Under the pieces are notes generated by a model. It saw only the letters and a program-made list of their open reading frames with translations, ran no database searches and was not told the origin of the DNA. Position numbers and translations under genes: made by a program. DNA of 64,000 nucleotides from Myxococcales bacterium (lineage in GTDB: Bacteria; Myxococcota_A; Polyangia; Nannocystales; Nannocystaceae), in the NCBI GenBank assembly GCA_020633295.1, contig JACKDW010000018.1:124001-188000 (forward strand), in the 5' to 3' direction. Numbering within the stretch: position 1 is the stretch's first letter; every line of letters starts with the position of its first letter. Shown piece by piece: positions 41,922 through 51,231 of the stretch.

Positions 41922-42473
41922 TCAGGGCGCGAAGAACCACGGCCAGATCAGGAAGTCGAGCACCACCGTCTGCAGGCAGAAGAACGCCGCGCCGGCGAGC
42001 GCGAGCCCGCATCCGCGCGGGCGCGGCTCGAGCCGCGCGAGGCCGGCGAGCACGCCGAGCGAGCCGGCCGCGACGAGCCCGAGATCGACCCAGATGACGT
42101 ACCAGAGCGCCGCGGCGACGCCGGGCGTGGCGTCGTCGAGCGCGTAGAGCGACAGCGGCATCCACAGCGTCGAGCACGTCAGCAGCAGCGCGTAGCAGCG
42201 CGTGAACCACCCGAATTCACGGCCCCCGAGGGTGCGCGCGCGCGCGGGATCGACGTGGCGCCACAGCACCCACGTGAAGACCAGGTAGCCAGCTGCCGCA
42301 AAGAACATGTTGGCCGTGTAGAGGCCCTGCACGGCCTCCGGCACGCTGCCCCACAGGCGCCCTGGATCCTCGTGCGTGGCGATCCCGTGCGCGTAGCTCG
42401 CCAGCACGGCTGGGCCGCCGATCAGGTTGATGACGGCCAGTCGTCGATGACGCGGGTGCATGCCCAGGACCAT
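41922..42473 (-). CDS. Multi-pass membrane protein of unknown function
   Basis: A protein of 183 residues with about five hydrophobic segments (for example INLIGGPAVLASYA, NMFFAAAGYLVFTWVL, WYVIWVDLGLVAAGSLGVLAG, FFCLQTVVLDFLIWPWFF). No signature residues or family are recognised. It lies upstream of pyrE on the same strand with a 52-base gap, so cotranscription is possible. Confidence 0.6.
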   Translation of the reverse strand: MVLGMHPRHRRLAVINLIGGPAVLASYAHGIATHEDPGRLWGSVPEAVQGLYTANMFFAAAGYLVFTWVLWRHVDPARARTLGGREFGWFTRCYALLLTCSTLWMPLSLYALDDATPGVAAALWYVIWVDLGLVAAGSLGVLAGLARLEPRPRGCGLALAGAAFFCLQTVVLDFLIWPWFFAP

Positions 42474-42613
42474 AGGCCAAGACTCGCGATTTTCAACGAC
42501 GCCGCGCCGGGCGGACGCTCGCGCGCGCCGAGGCCACGGGCGGGCGGAAACGGGCGGCGTCGGTGTACGCGGGCGGTAAAGCCGGTTATCGTCCCGCCGA
42601 GATCCTGATCATC

Positions 42614-43090
42614 ATGGCAGACGAGACCGAGAAGCAGCCCATCAGCGCCCAGATCAAAGACCGGCTCAAGGCGGCCCGCCGCGCGCGGGATGAGGACACC
42701 AAGCGCGTCATCGCCATGCTGCGCACGAAGGTGCTCAACGAGCTCAAGTCGGGCAAGGGCAAGGAGGAGAACGACGAGCTGTGGCTGGAGGTGCTCAACA
42801 GCTACGCCAAGCAGCTGCGCAAGTCGATGGTCGAGTACGAGAAGGCCGGCGAGCGCGGCGAGGCGCTGCTGAACGAGGCGCGCTTCGAGCTCGCGTTCTG
42901 CGAGGAGTTTTTGCCCAAGCTCAAAGACGAGGCCGCGACCGAGGCGATCGTGCGCGCGATCGCGGCCGACGCCGGGCTCAGCGGGCCCAAGGCCATGGGC
43001 CGCCTCATGGGTCAGGTCATGAAGCAGCACAAGGGCGAGGTCGATCCGGCGATCGTGCGCGCGGTCGCCCAGCGCGTGCTCGCCGAGTAG
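42614..43090 (+). CDS. GatB/YqeY-domain protein
   Basis: A 158-residue protein of the YqeY type, resembling the tail domain of GatB that contacts tRNA in amidotransferase. The characteristic start is KDRLKAARRARDEDTKRVIAMLRTKV, followed by EFLPKLKDEAATEAI and AMGRLMGQVMKQHKGEVD near the C-terminus. The role of stand-alone YqeY is not settled; tRNA-related function is inferred from the family. The ATG at 42614 follows a stretch with low coding bias. It is followed by the ankyrin gene on the same strand. Confidence 0.85.
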   Translation: MADETEKQPISAQIKDRLKAARRARDEDTKRVIAMLRTKVLNELKSGKGKEENDELWLEVLNSYAKQLRKSMVEYEKAGERGEALLNEARFELAFCEEFLPKLKDEAATEAIVRAIAADAGLSGPKAMGRLMGQVMKQHKGEVDPAIVRAVAQRVLAE

Positions 43091-43120
43091 CGGAGGCGCG
43101 CGCGGCGAAGCGCGCCTGCG

Positions 43121-43126
43121 GGAGGA
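43121..43126 (+). promoter_or_regulatory. Shine-Dalgarno GGAGGA for the ankyrin gene
   Basis: GGAGGA ends nine bases before the ATG at 43136, ideal spacing, which supports that start. Confidence 0.7.
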
Positions 43127-43135
43127 GCGTGGTCG

Positions 43136-44104
43136 ATGTCGTCGGAGTGGCCTGAAGCCTGGGGGACGGTGCGCGTCGTCGACGTCGGCGAGTTCCTCGA
43201 CGCGCGCGCCGCCGCTGGCGACGCCGCGCCGCGCTCGCGCGGCGAGCTCGACGGCGACGACGACGAGGACGGCTGGGCCGGCTGGTGGTCGCAGTGGGCG
43301 TTCCCCGGCGAGGGCGGGCGGTACGGCCACAACACGCCGTGCAGCGTGTGCCCCGACACCGGCGTGCTGCTCGTCCACGGCGAGCTGGTCGCGCTGCTCG
43401 ACGTCGTGCACCTCGTGATCGAGAACCACTACGTCTACGACGCCGAGTACTACCAGGCGCTGCGCGTGCGCGAGATCGTCGACGCGCGCCGCTGGTCCGA
43501 GCTGCCCGCGGCGCCCTACGGCGTCGGCGACGTCGTGTTCGCCTGGGACAAGTACAACAGCATCGACTACACGCGGACGCTGGACGCGGACCCCAGGCTG
43601 AGCTTCGGCGGCGAGTGGTCGGACGTGCAGGCGCTCGTCGACGAGAAGCTCGGCCCCGTGCCCGGCGCCGCGCCGCGCAGCGCCGGCGCGAGTCTGTTCG
43701 CGCTGACCCGCGCGATCGAGGCCGGCGACGCGGCGCGCGTGGGCGAGATCCTCGACGCGGGCGTCGACCCCACGGGCGGCGCCGAGGCGCCGACCGATCG
43801 CAACATCCAGCTCGTGTTCACGACGCACAAGAGCTCCACGCCGCTGTGGGAGACGATCAACTGCGCCAACCCGGACGTGCTGCGGGCGATGCTCGAGCGC
43901 GGCGCCGACCCGAGCCACCAGCCCCCGGGCGCTCAGGCGCTGGTGCACGGCGCGGTGCGGGCGAACCGACCCGAGCACCTCCGGCTGCTGCTCGCGGCCG
44001 GGGCCGACGCGCGCGCGACCTGGCGCGGCGAGACCTGTCGTGACATGGCCGTGAAGGCGGGTCTCGACGAGCTCGTGCGCATCCTCGACGACCACGCCGG
44101 GTGA
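43136..44104 (+). CDS. Protein with C-terminal ankyrin repeats
   Basis: A 322-residue protein. The first about 170 residues are acidic with many Trp and Tyr (WAGWWSQWAF, VVFAWDKYNSIDYTR) and are not recognised. From about residue 190 three ankyrin-like repeats follow: LTRAIEAGDAARVGEILDAG, DVLRAMLERGADPSHQP and the final RPEHLRLLLAAGADARATWR. It should mediate protein-protein contacts; a partner cannot be named. An excellent ribosome-binding site supports the ATG at 43136. It is convergent with the following gene, six bases apart. Confidence 0.75.
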   Translation: MSSEWPEAWGTVRVVDVGEFLDARAAAGDAAPRSRGELDGDDDEDGWAGWWSQWAFPGEGGRYGHNTPCSVCPDTGVLLVHGELVALLDVVHLVIENHYVYDAEYYQALRVREIVDARRWSELPAAPYGVGDVVFAWDKYNSIDYTRTLDADPRLSFGGEWSDVQALVDEKLGPVPGAAPRSAGASLFALTRAIEAGDAARVGEILDAGVDPTGGAEAPTDRNIQLVFTTHKSSTPLWETINCANPDVLRAMLERGADPSHQPPGAQALVHGAVRANRPEHLRLLLAAGADARATWRGETCRDMAVKAGLDELVRILDDHAG

Positions 44105-44110
44105 CGGCGT

Positions 44111-44929
44111 CTACGCCGGGATCGCGAGCTCTATGTCGCGATTGGGGAGCTGCCCGAGGAGCGAGACGCGGAGCCCGGACGCGGCCGCGTCGACGATGTC
44201 GGCCGCGCGCGCCCCGTCTACGAACGCGCCGAGCGGCTCGGCCGAGCGGTCCCAGCCGCCGAACAGCGCGCCGTCGATCGGCGCCGGGGCGCCCTCGAGC
44301 TGGCAGTAGAGGGTGTGATCGAAGCTCGCGCGCGCGTGCACCTCGCCGTCGTGGACGTGCACCGTCGGGAAGAACAGCGTCGACGGATCGCGCCGCGGGA
44401 AGCGAAACGCCATCGGGTGGATCGTCTGGCGCCCCGGCTCGCGGCCCGTGACGCGCTGCAGCCACGAGCGCGCCTTCGGCTTGAGCTTGAACACCGCGAA
44501 GCCCCAGTCGCGATAGCGCGGGAGCTTGTCCCAGACCTCCGGCGCGAGCGTGAAGCGGGGATCGAGGCGCGCGAAGTCGGCGATCCTGGGCACGAACGAG
44601 GCCTCGAAGCGCCCGACGTCGTGGACCACGAGCGGCGGCGCGGCGTTGCTCGCGAGCATCCGCGCGAAGCCAGCCGAGCGCGGCTGCAGCAGCTGCGCCG
44701 GGAACGCGCGCGCGAGGTCCTGGAACAGCTTCGCGTAGCCCTCGAGGTTGATGAAGCGCACCGCGTCCTCGGGGGCGCCGGGCGGCACGGGCAGCGGCAG
44801 CACCATCGCGAGCTCCTCCGACGCCTCGAAGTTCATCGAGTACACCAGGTGCTGCGAGCCGTCGGAGAGCGGGCGCGCGAAGATCTGCGTGGCTCCGACG
44901 TACTTGACCGGGCGCGAGAAGCAGCACAT
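44111..44929 (-). CDS. Conserved hypothetical protein, 272 residues
   Basis: Start at 44929 gives MCCFSRPVKYVGATQIFARP, a distinctive Cys-start protein. It has no signal peptide beyond the Cys-rich start, mixed alpha-beta composition and segments such as LYCQLEGAPAPIDGALFGGW and AMVLPLPVPPGAPED. I do not recognise a family. The gene is last in a minus-strand run after the enoyl-CoA hydratase gene, 38 bases apart, so it may share an operon with it. Confidence 0.55.
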   Translation of the reverse strand: MCCFSRPVKYVGATQIFARPLSDGSQHLVYSMNFEASEELAMVLPLPVPPGAPEDAVRFINLEGYAKLFQDLARAFPAQLLQPRSAGFARMLASNAAPPLVVHDVGRFEASFVPRIADFARLDPRFTLAPEVWDKLPRYRDWGFAVFKLKPKARSWLQRVTGREPGRQTIHPMAFRFPRRDPSTLFFPTVHVHDGEVHARASFDHTLYCQLEGAPAPIDGALFGGWDRSAEPLGAFVDGARAADIVDAAASGLRVSLLGQLPNRDIELAIPA

Positions 44930-44967
44930 CGCCCATGCGTAGCACGGGCGCGGCCGGTCGTGCTGAC

Positions 44968-45723
44968 TCAGTCGTCGCCGCCGCGGGCGGCGTAGGCCTC
45001 GCGTCGTCGCGCCTCGTGCTCGGCGAGCCGCGCGGCGTCGGGCGCCCCGTCGCGCTCGAGGCTCAGCAGCATGGCGCGGTGGCCACGAGTGCTGCGCGGC
45101 GACGCCTCGCGCAGGCGCGTCGCCAGCTCCGTCGCGGCCCGCTCGAGTTCGTCTGGCCCTTCGACCAGGCGCGCGAGGCCGCCGACCGCGAGCACCTCCT
45201 CGGCGCTCAGGCGATCGCCGAGCAGCATCAGGCGGCGCACGAGCCCGGGGCCGAACACCGCGCGGAAGCGCTGCAGCCCGCGGGCGTGATAGACGACGCC
45301 GAGGCGCGCGGCCGGGACCTGGAACCACACGCCCGCGCGCGCGATCCGGAGCGCGCACGCGCAGGCCAGCTCGACGCCGGCCCCGATCACGTAGCCGTTG
45401 AGGACCGCGACGAAGCTCGCGTCGGCGGCCTGCATCGCGTCGCAGGCGTCGATCAGCGGCTGGTCCGGGAGCGCGCGGGACGACGCGAGCGCCTGCGGCA
45501 GCGCGGACAGGTCGAAGCCGGCCGAGAACGCGCGCTCGCCCGCGCCCGTCAGCAGCACGACCTCGCCCGAGAGCGCGCGGGCGCGGGCGCTGATCCACGC
45601 GAGCGCGTCGGGGTGGACCGCGTTGCGCTTGGACGGGTTGTCGAGCGTCCAGCGCAGCACGCCGGGCGCGACGACTCGCTCGTGGATGAACGGCGACGCG
45701 CCAGGGCTAGGCGGGTCCGTCAC
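44968..45723 (-). CDS. Enoyl-CoA hydratase/isomerase family protein
   Basis: A 251-residue crotonase-fold protein. TLDNPSKRNAVHPDALAWI is the N-terminal signature, GAGERAFSAGFDLSAL the first oxyanion-hole region and VLNGYVIGAGVELACACAL the second. These act on acyl-CoA thioesters, in fatty acid degradation or in biosynthetic steps. The catalytic acid of hydratases cannot be placed surely, so isomerase or hydrolase activity remains possible. The stop of the upstream lipoprotein gene lies two bases before its start, so the two are cotranscribed. Confidence 0.85.
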   Translation of the reverse strand: MTDPPSPGASPFIHERVVAPGVLRWTLDNPSKRNAVHPDALAWISARARALSGEVVLLTGAGERAFSAGFDLSALPQALASSRALPDQPLIDACDAMQAADASFVAVLNGYVIGAGVELACACALRIARAGVWFQVPAARLGVVYHARGLQRFRAVFGPGLVRRLMLLGDRLSAEEVLAVGGLARLVEGPDELERAATELATRLREASPRSTRGHRAMLLSLERDGAPDAARLAEHEARRREAYAARGGDD

Positions 45724-45725
45724 GC

Positions 45726-46253
45726 TCAGCGCTCGAGCTTCTGGGCGCCGCTGTCGGCGGACTTGGTCGCGCCGCCGTCGCTGGACGCGGTGTTGGGCGC
45801 CTTGAACTGCAGGTCGCCCGACGGCGACATGGGCGGGTGCCCAGGGATCGTCGGCGTGATCTCGCCGGCCTCGACCGCCTTGCGGATGCGCTCGAGCTCC
45901 TGCGCCTGCGCCGAGTCGGGGTTCTGCATGATCTTCTTGCGCAGCGCGTACGCGCGCTTGCGTCGGTCCTCGATCGAGAGGTCCTTCGGGTCCGCCGCGA
46001 TCAGGGCCTCCTCCTCGGGCGTCAGCGGGCCGGCGGGCTCCGGTCGGCTCGCCTCGAGCTCAGCCTTCTTCATGGCGAGCTCGCTCGGCGGGACCGCGCG
46101 CGTCGTCTTGGCGTCGTCGCCCTCGGGCGCCTTCGCGGGCGCCTCGGCTTGCTTGGTCTCGGTGGGCTTCGGCTTCGTCGCTTGCGGGGGCGCGCAGGCG
46201 CTGGTGAGCGCGCCCGCGATCAGCACGGCGCAGACTCGAGTCGCGTTGATCAT
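45726..46253 (-). CDS. Lipoprotein, low-complexity, unknown function
   Basis: A protein of 175 residues with a signal peptide ending in the lipobox LTSAC. The rest is hydrophilic, rich in Lys, Glu, Pro and Ala, with one helix-forming segment (LSIEDRRKRAYALRKKIMQ, AQELERIRKAVEAGE) and no domain recognised. It is two bases upstream of the enoyl-CoA hydratase start, so translation may be coupled. It likely sits on the periplasmic face of a membrane. Confidence 0.6.
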   Translation of the reverse strand: MINATRVCAVLIAGALTSACAPPQATKPKPTETKQAEAPAKAPEGDDAKTTRAVPPSELAMKKAELEASRPEPAGPLTPEEEALIAADPKDLSIEDRRKRAYALRKKIMQNPDSAQAQELERIRKAVEAGEITPTIPGHPPMSPSGDLQFKAPNTASSDGGATKSADSGAQKLER

Positions 46254-46292
46254 GGGGGAAGCATACCCGAACCTCGCCCGCCGCAGACAGAC

Positions 46293-46321
46293 GCGGCCCG
46301 CTCGCCGAGCGAGCGGGCCGC
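46293..46321. terminator. 12-bp perfect hairpin
   Basis: GCGGCCCGCTCG pairs with CGAGCGGGCCGC around CCGAG, directly after the end of the ABC transporter operon on the minus strand and before the lipoprotein gene. No U-run, but GC-rich and well placed. Confidence 0.55.
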
Positions 46322-46347
46322 GAAGCGACGGCGGTCGAGCGCCGCGA

Positions 46348-48213
46348 TCAGGCGGCGGCGGCCTCGGGCTTGCTCGGCGCCTCAGGCGGCCGAATGGCCC
46401 GCACGAGCAGGATCGGGACCACGACGGTCAGGCCGAGCTGCGCGAGCCCCAGCACCGGGCTGACGTGGAACAGCGCGAACACGTCCTCGAGATCCATCCG
46501 CGAGCCGCGATCCGCCCACTCCGCCGCGTGGACGAAGGTCATGCAGGTGAACATGCCGCAGAAGCCGATCCACAGGCGGCCGGCGATGGACGCCGGGACC
46601 GCGGTGACGCGGATGACGAGCAGCGCCGCGAGCACGAGCGTGTAGCACAGGTACATGAGCGCGATCGGGTGGAACAGGTCGTCGAGGTGCTGCGTGCCGC
46701 GCAGCGAGAGCAGCGTGACGAGGCCGAACAGCGCGACGTACGAGAACAGCTCGCCGACGATGGACCACAGCGGGATCTTGCGCATCCGCGCCGGGATGTC
46801 GCCGACCGGCACGCGCATCATCAGGGTCACGAGCAGCGGGATCGTGAGCAGCCCGAGGTTGATGTAGAAGGCCTCCTCGATGTTCCACTCGCGCTCGGCG
46901 ACCGGGAAGGCGCGCGAGACCATGACGATCGAGATCGCCGCGGCGCAGAAGGCCTCGAGGCGCGAGAGGCTGACCCCCGGCACGCCGCTGAGCTGACGCT
47001 CGAGCGCGCGGGCGCCGAGCAGCCCGAGCAGGCCGACGCCGAAGGCCCCGAGCGCGATCGCCGTGTCGGCCTTGACCGCGGTCGCGTAGGTCCACAGCGG
47101 CTCCGGCGGGACGAGCGAGGCGCGCACGAGGTGGATCGCGGCGGCGTCGGGCAGCAGCGCGAGCACGCCCGCCGAGCTCCCGCGGATGCTGAAGCCGAGG
47201 CCGAGGCCGATCATGGCGAGCCCGCCGAGCGCGGCGAGCAGCGCGATGCCGATGACGCCGGGCGTGCGGCGACGCCCGATCGCGAGGCCGACGAGCATGG
47301 TCAGCATCGAGAGGAAGAAGCTCGCCGCGGCGACGACGGGGAGCACCGCGAGCGCCGGCGTCAGCGAGCCGGTGAAGGTCGCGGCCAGCAGCAGCAGCGC
47401 CGCCTGGGGGAGCGCGACGATCGCGATCACCGTCATCGGCCCGGCGAACAGCCCGAGCACGAGGTCACGCGCGCGCAGGCCGGTGCCGGTCAGCGGCATC
47501 AGCGTGTTCTCGTGCGCCTCCTGGGCCATCTGCGTGCCGACGAGCAGCGGTCCGAACACCAGCGTCAACATCGTCAGGCCGATGCCCGCGAGCACGCCGG
47601 TGAAGCGCAGCGCGTCGCGCAGGCCGAAGGGCGACTCGTAGCGGACGACGTGGGGTCGCAGCTCGGCGTCGACGATCGTCTGCAGCAGCGCGACGTCGCG
47701 GTCGTTGTACCAGTCGAAGCTCCACGAGTCCCAGTGGTTGTTGGGCAGCCCGGCGGGGTGCAGCGCGTCGTGCTTGGCGAGCGCCGCCTGGGCGTGGGCC
47801 GCGAGCGCGCGGCGCTCGAGCGGCGCCGGCGAGAGCACCGCGCTGTGCACGAGCGCGCGGGCCTCGTTGGCGCGGTTCGCGAGCTCATCCGCGCGGTAGC
47901 CGTAGGGGTTCCAGCCCGGCGTCGCCAGCTCGGCGCGCGCGCGCAGGTACTCCTCGAAGTCCTCCTGCTCGTCGGCGAAGATCGTGAATTCCTGGCGCTC
48001 CCGCTCGTAGCGGGACTCCTCCATGCCGAACTCCTGCCGGAGCTCGCGCTCGAACCCGCCGGGGCTGAGCGTGATCCAGGCGCCGATGATCACGGTGAGC
48101 CCCGCGAGCATCATCGACAGCAGCGTGTAGCGCCGGAGGCGGTTGCCTCGCAGCGAGCGCGTCACGAACGGCAGGACCGCCGCGCGCAGTTGGGACAGGG
48201 ATGGGCTCTTCAT
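46348..48213 (-). CDS. ABC transporter permease, multi-span
   Basis: A protein of 621 residues with about 12 hydrophobic segments separated by a large N-terminal soluble loop (about residues 60-180, with DEQEDFEEYLRARAEL). This layout matches ABC-2-type export permeases. Nine bases separate its start from the stop of the ATPase gene on the same strand, and the ATPase is translated first, so the two form a transporter in the inner membrane. Cargo is unknown; exporters of this kind carry drugs, lipids or polysaccharides. Confidence 0.8.
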   Translation of the reverse strand: MKSPSLSQLRAAVLPFVTRSLRGNRLRRYTLLSMMLAGLTVIIGAWITLSPGGFERELRQEFGMEESRYERERQEFTIFADEQEDFEEYLRARAELATPGWNPYGYRADELANRANEARALVHSAVLSPAPLERRALAAHAQAALAKHDALHPAGLPNNHWDSWSFDWYNDRDVALLQTIVDAELRPHVVRYESPFGLRDALRFTGVLAGIGLTMLTLVFGPLLVGTQMAQEAHENTLMPLTGTGLRARDLVLGLFAGPMTVIAIVALPQAALLLLAATFTGSLTPALAVLPVVAAASFFLSMLTMLVGLAIGRRRTPGVIGIALLAALGGLAMIGLGLGFSIRGSSAGVLALLPDAAAIHLVRASLVPPEPLWTYATAVKADTAIALGAFGVGLLGLLGARALERQLSGVPGVSLSRLEAFCAAAISIVMVSRAFPVAEREWNIEEAFYINLGLLTIPLLVTLMMRVPVGDIPARMRKIPLWSIVGELFSYVALFGLVTLLSLRGTQHLDDLFHPIALMYLCYTLVLAALLVIRVTAVPASIAGRLWIGFCGMFTCMTFVHAAEWADRGSRMDLEDVFALFHVSPVLGLAQLGLTVVVPILLVRAIRPPEAPSKPEAAAA

Positions 48214-48221
48214 GCTGGTCC

Positions 48222-49169
48222 TCAGTTCACCCGGTTATCCGAGAGTCGATTGTACACATCCTCGAGCCGGCTCCGCAGCCGGCTGACGGTGACGACGCGG
48301 ACGCCGGCGGACACGAGATCCGCGAGGATGTCGGCCATGAGCGACTCGTCGCCCTGGACCTGAATCGTGATGGTCTCGAGGCCGTCGTCGACCCCGGTCT
48401 GCTCGATCAGCGCGCGGTGGCGCTGCAGTCGCTCGCGCGCGAGCTCGCCGCCCGCGAGCAGCCGAAGCTGGTAGACGAAGCGCGTGACCTCGTAGCGGTT
48501 GATGATGTCGTCGACGTCGCCCGCGACGACGAGCTCGCCGCCCTGGATGATCGCCACCCGGTCACACAGGTCGTCGAGCTCGCGGAGGATGTGCGAGGAG
48601 ACGAGCACGGTGACGCCGCGCTCGCGCGTGCGCAGCAGGATCTTGCGCAGGTCGCTGCGGCCCCGCGGGTCGAGACCGTCGGCCGGCTCGTCGAGGATCA
48701 GCAGGCGCGGGCTGTGGAGCAGGCAGCGCGCGATCAGCAGGCGCTGGCGCATGCCCTTGGACAGCGAGCCGGTCGGCGTGTCGCGCTTGCCCGTGAGGTC
48801 GAAGGTCTCGAGCGTCTCGCCGATCGAGCGCTCGAGCTCCGTCGAGGGCATCTGAAAGCACTGGCCGAAGAACCGCAGGTACTCGGCGGGGGTCATGTGC
48901 TTGTAGAGCGGGTTCCCGTCGCCGAGGAAGCCGATCTGGCGGCGCAGCGCCGTGATGTCACCCTCGGACGGCGCGGCGCCGTCGAAGCGCACGGCGCCCT
49001 CGGTGGGCGACATCACGGTGGCGAGCATGCGCAGCGTCGTCGACTTGCCGGCGCCGTTCGGGCCGATGAGCCCGAAGATCGAGCCGCTCGGGATCGCCAG
49101 GTCGAGCCCGCGCACCGCCCAGGTCTCGCCGTCGTAGGTCTTCCCGAGTCCGCTTGCCTCTATCTCCAT
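48222..49169 (-). CDS. ABC transporter ATP-binding protein
   Basis: A 315-residue ATPase. Walker A is GPNGAGKST (about residues 38-46), the signature loop is GSLSKGMRQR, Walker B is LLILDEPADGLDP, and the H-loop His is in VSSHILREL. A C-terminal roughly 90-residue extension (RLQRHRALIEQTG onward) follows as in exporter ATPases of the CcmA/DrrA kind. It is upstream of the permease and in the same operon. An A/T-rich promoter could lie in 49170-49533. Confidence 0.92.
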   Translation of the reverse strand: MEIEASGLGKTYDGETWAVRGLDLAIPSGSIFGLIGPNGAGKSTTLRMLATVMSPTEGAVRFDGAAPSEGDITALRRQIGFLGDGNPLYKHMTPAEYLRFFGQCFQMPSTELERSIGETLETFDLTGKRDTPTGSLSKGMRQRLLIARCLLHSPRLLILDEPADGLDPRGRSDLRKILLRTRERGVTVLVSSHILRELDDLCDRVAIIQGGELVVAGDVDDIINRYEVTRFVYQLRLLAGGELARERLQRHRALIEQTGVDDGLETITIQVQGDESLMADILADLVSAGVRVVTVSRLRSRLEDVYNRLSDNRVN

Positions 49170-49533
49170 GCGTGGTTCGCTCCGTGGTTCTCAGGTCAGG
49201 TTCGAATGATCGCGTGAGTCGATCGCGGGAGGGGGCGCGCGGTCGCGAGAGCAGGCCGCGAGGGCAGGTCGCGCGCGCCGAGGCCATCGTGGCAGGGTTC
49301 GCCAGGCGAGGCCGCGAATTCGTGGAGGGAGGCGTGTGGCGGGGGAGAGAGAGGATCCGTGTGGGAGGAGGCGCGCGCGTGTGGTTGGCGCGCGGGGCGG
49401 CTCGCGCGGGGCGAGGCGCGAACTCGATCGAGCTCGCGCGCTTTCGTGGGACGCGGGCTCAGCGGCGTCCGCTTGTGACGTGCAAACGTCCGGCAGCGAG
49501 TTTAGATTTCTCTTATCCGTGTCTATTCAGTTT
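49170..49533. other. 364-base intergenic region with purine-rich stretch
   Basis: Divergent promoter region for the ABC operon and the protease gene. A G-rich purine run on the plus strand lies at about 49325-49370 (GGAGGGAGGCGTG, GTGGGAGGAGG). A/T-rich words near 49501-49530 (TTTAGATTTCTCTTATCCG) look like a promoter for the protease gene. No gene seen. Confidence 0.4.
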
Positions 49534-51108
49534 GTGGGGCCGACGCGGCCCGTGCGTAATTCCGCGCGAGCGCCGAGCCCTGCCGCGACGCCCGCTGCGG
49601 CGTCGCCCGGGCCTGGTCGAGCCCCGTCGCGGGCCGTGCTCCGGGCGCTCGGGGTGCTCGCGTTGACCGTGGGGACCCTGCACGCGGGCGCGTGCGCTCA
49701 GAGCGCGCGCTTCGGCGACGTCACCGTCCACGAGGGCGCGTCCCGTCGCGCGCTCGATCCGCTCAAGACGGCGCAGGCGGGCGTCGCCTCGGTCGGCGTC
49801 GTCGAGACCGACGTCGGCCGCGGGCTCGCGTTCGTCGTCGACGCCTCGGGCTACCTGCTCACGAATCGTCACGTCGTCGAGGACGCGGACTTCATCGAGC
49901 GCGTCGTGTTCCCGGCGCTCGATCCCCCGCGTCGCTACTCCGGCGTGCGCGTCGTGTACATCGACCCCGAACGCGATCTGGCGCTGCTCAAGGTCGAGAC
50001 CGACGCGCCGCTGCCCCGGCTGCGGCTGGCCTCGGCCCGGCAGGCGCCGCTCGGCGACTACCTCGAGATCGCCGATCGCGTGCTGCTGCTCGCGGCCAAG
50101 AAGCCCGGCGGCGCTGCGGTCGACGGCCGCGAGCTCGAGTCGGGCTTCGTCGCGCACCTCGGGCGCGTGCGCGACCTCGAGGTCTACAACGACGCGGTCG
50201 GCCGCGGCCCGTACTTCGGCTTCACGAGCGCCGTCGAGCGCGGCCAGAGCGGCGGCCCCGTGCTCGATCGCTACGGGCGCGCCGTCGGCATCGTGACGTG
50301 GACGTGGAAGAACCGCGCCGGCGGCTACGCGATCCCGATCTCCGCGGCCGCCGAGATGCTCGCCGAGCGGCCCACGTTAGAGACCGAGAGCCAGCAGCTC
50401 GCGCGCGCGAGGGGGCGAGCCGAGCGCTTCGTCGCCGCGCTCAACGAGCGGAGGTCAGAGCGCGCGCGCGTCATGCTCTCGCCGACGCACGCGCGCGCGA
50501 TCCGGACGGACACGCTGCGCGCCATGGGCGAGCACGTCGAGGGCGACGGGCAGGAGGCCGTCCAGCAGTTCGTCGGCGCGCTCGAGTCGCTGATCGGCGA
50601 CGTGCCGGAGATCAAGGACGACGACCAGCGCTTCGAGGCGGTGCTCGAGCTGGTCCTACGAACAGGATCTGAGAGCTTCCGCGAGTCGCTCGGCGTCGGG
50701 GACGAGCTCCCCGGCGATCAGGTCGTCAGCTTCTTCTGGGAATTCGCGCACGCGTACGTCAGCGCGCGGCACTTCGGCGAGCTCAGCGTCGGCGACGCCG
50801 TCGACGCCGCGCTGCGCCGCCTGCAGAGCCTGGACGCCGCGCGGACCTTCGCGTTCGCCGACTTCAGCCGCCGGCTCGCTGACGCGCGCGTGACCATCGA
50901 TCGCGTCGAGCTGATCCCTGGCGTCTACGCGCCGACCGCCGTCGTCACGCTGCGCGCCGAGGGCGGCCGCGGGCGCTCGCGCGCGCGCCCGCTCGAGACG
51001 CCGGACGGCGAGGACGCCCGCTTCGAAGACGTCGAGCACGTCCTGCAGATGCGCATGGAGTGGGGCGACTGGTACATGGCCGAGCTGCAGACGCGCGCGC
51101 GCGGCTAG
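49534..51108 (+). CDS. Trypsin-like (S1/DegP-type) serine protease lipoprotein
   Basis: About 524 residues from a GTG near 49534 (other GTG at 49519 or 49552 are possible). The signal is GVLALTVGTLHAGACAQ with a lipobox-like AGAC. The triad is visible: His in LTNRHVVEDADF, Asp in DPERDLALLKV and Ser in GQSGGPVLDRYG. This matches the S1C/HtrA-type protease fold, but no PDZ domain is seen; a C-terminal half of about 250 residues has its own fold. It should act in the periplasm or at the surface. An A/T-rich stretch just upstream probably holds the promoter. Confidence 0.8.
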   Translation: MGPTRPVRNSARAPSPAATPAAASPGPGRAPSRAVLRALGVLALTVGTLHAGACAQSARFGDVTVHEGASRRALDPLKTAQAGVASVGVVETDVGRGLAFVVDASGYLLTNRHVVEDADFIERVVFPALDPPRRYSGVRVVYIDPERDLALLKVETDAPLPRLRLASARQAPLGDYLEIADRVLLLAAKKPGGAAVDGRELESGFVAHLGRVRDLEVYNDAVGRGPYFGFTSAVERGQSGGPVLDRYGRAVGIVTWTWKNRAGGYAIPISAAAEMLAERPTLETESQQLARARGRAERFVAALNERRSERARVMLSPTHARAIRTDTLRAMGEHVEGDGQEAVQQFVGALESLIGDVPEIKDDDQRFEAVLELVLRTGSESFRESLGVGDELPGDQVVSFFWEFAHAYVSARHFGELSVGDAVDAALRRLQSLDAARTFAFADFSRRLADARVTIDRVELIPGVYAPTAVVTLRAEGGRGRSRARPLETPDGEDARFEDVEHVLQMRMEWGDWYMAELQTRARG

Positions 51109-51194
51109 TCGCGCGCGCCCGGACGAACGCGGCGCGCGGCCGCCCAGCGCCGCGCGTCACGCTCGCGCGTACACGTCGAGCCGAGCGGCGCGGC

Positions 51195-51230
51195 GCGAGC
51201 GGAGCGAGCGGAGCGAGCGGAGCGAGCGGA
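51195..51230. repeat. 9-bp tandem repeat, four copies
   Basis: GCGAGCGGA repeats four times without a gap between the convergent protease gene and the fibrinogen-domain lipoprotein gene, just outside both stop codons. It may act as part of a termination region or be slippage-generated. Confidence 0.75.
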
Positions 51231-51231
51231 G

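Noticed and set aside
44935..48363. Long plus-strand frame of over 1100 codons
   Set aside because: Lies opposite four well-supported minus-strand genes and encodes repetitive Arg/Glu/Ala text without domains.
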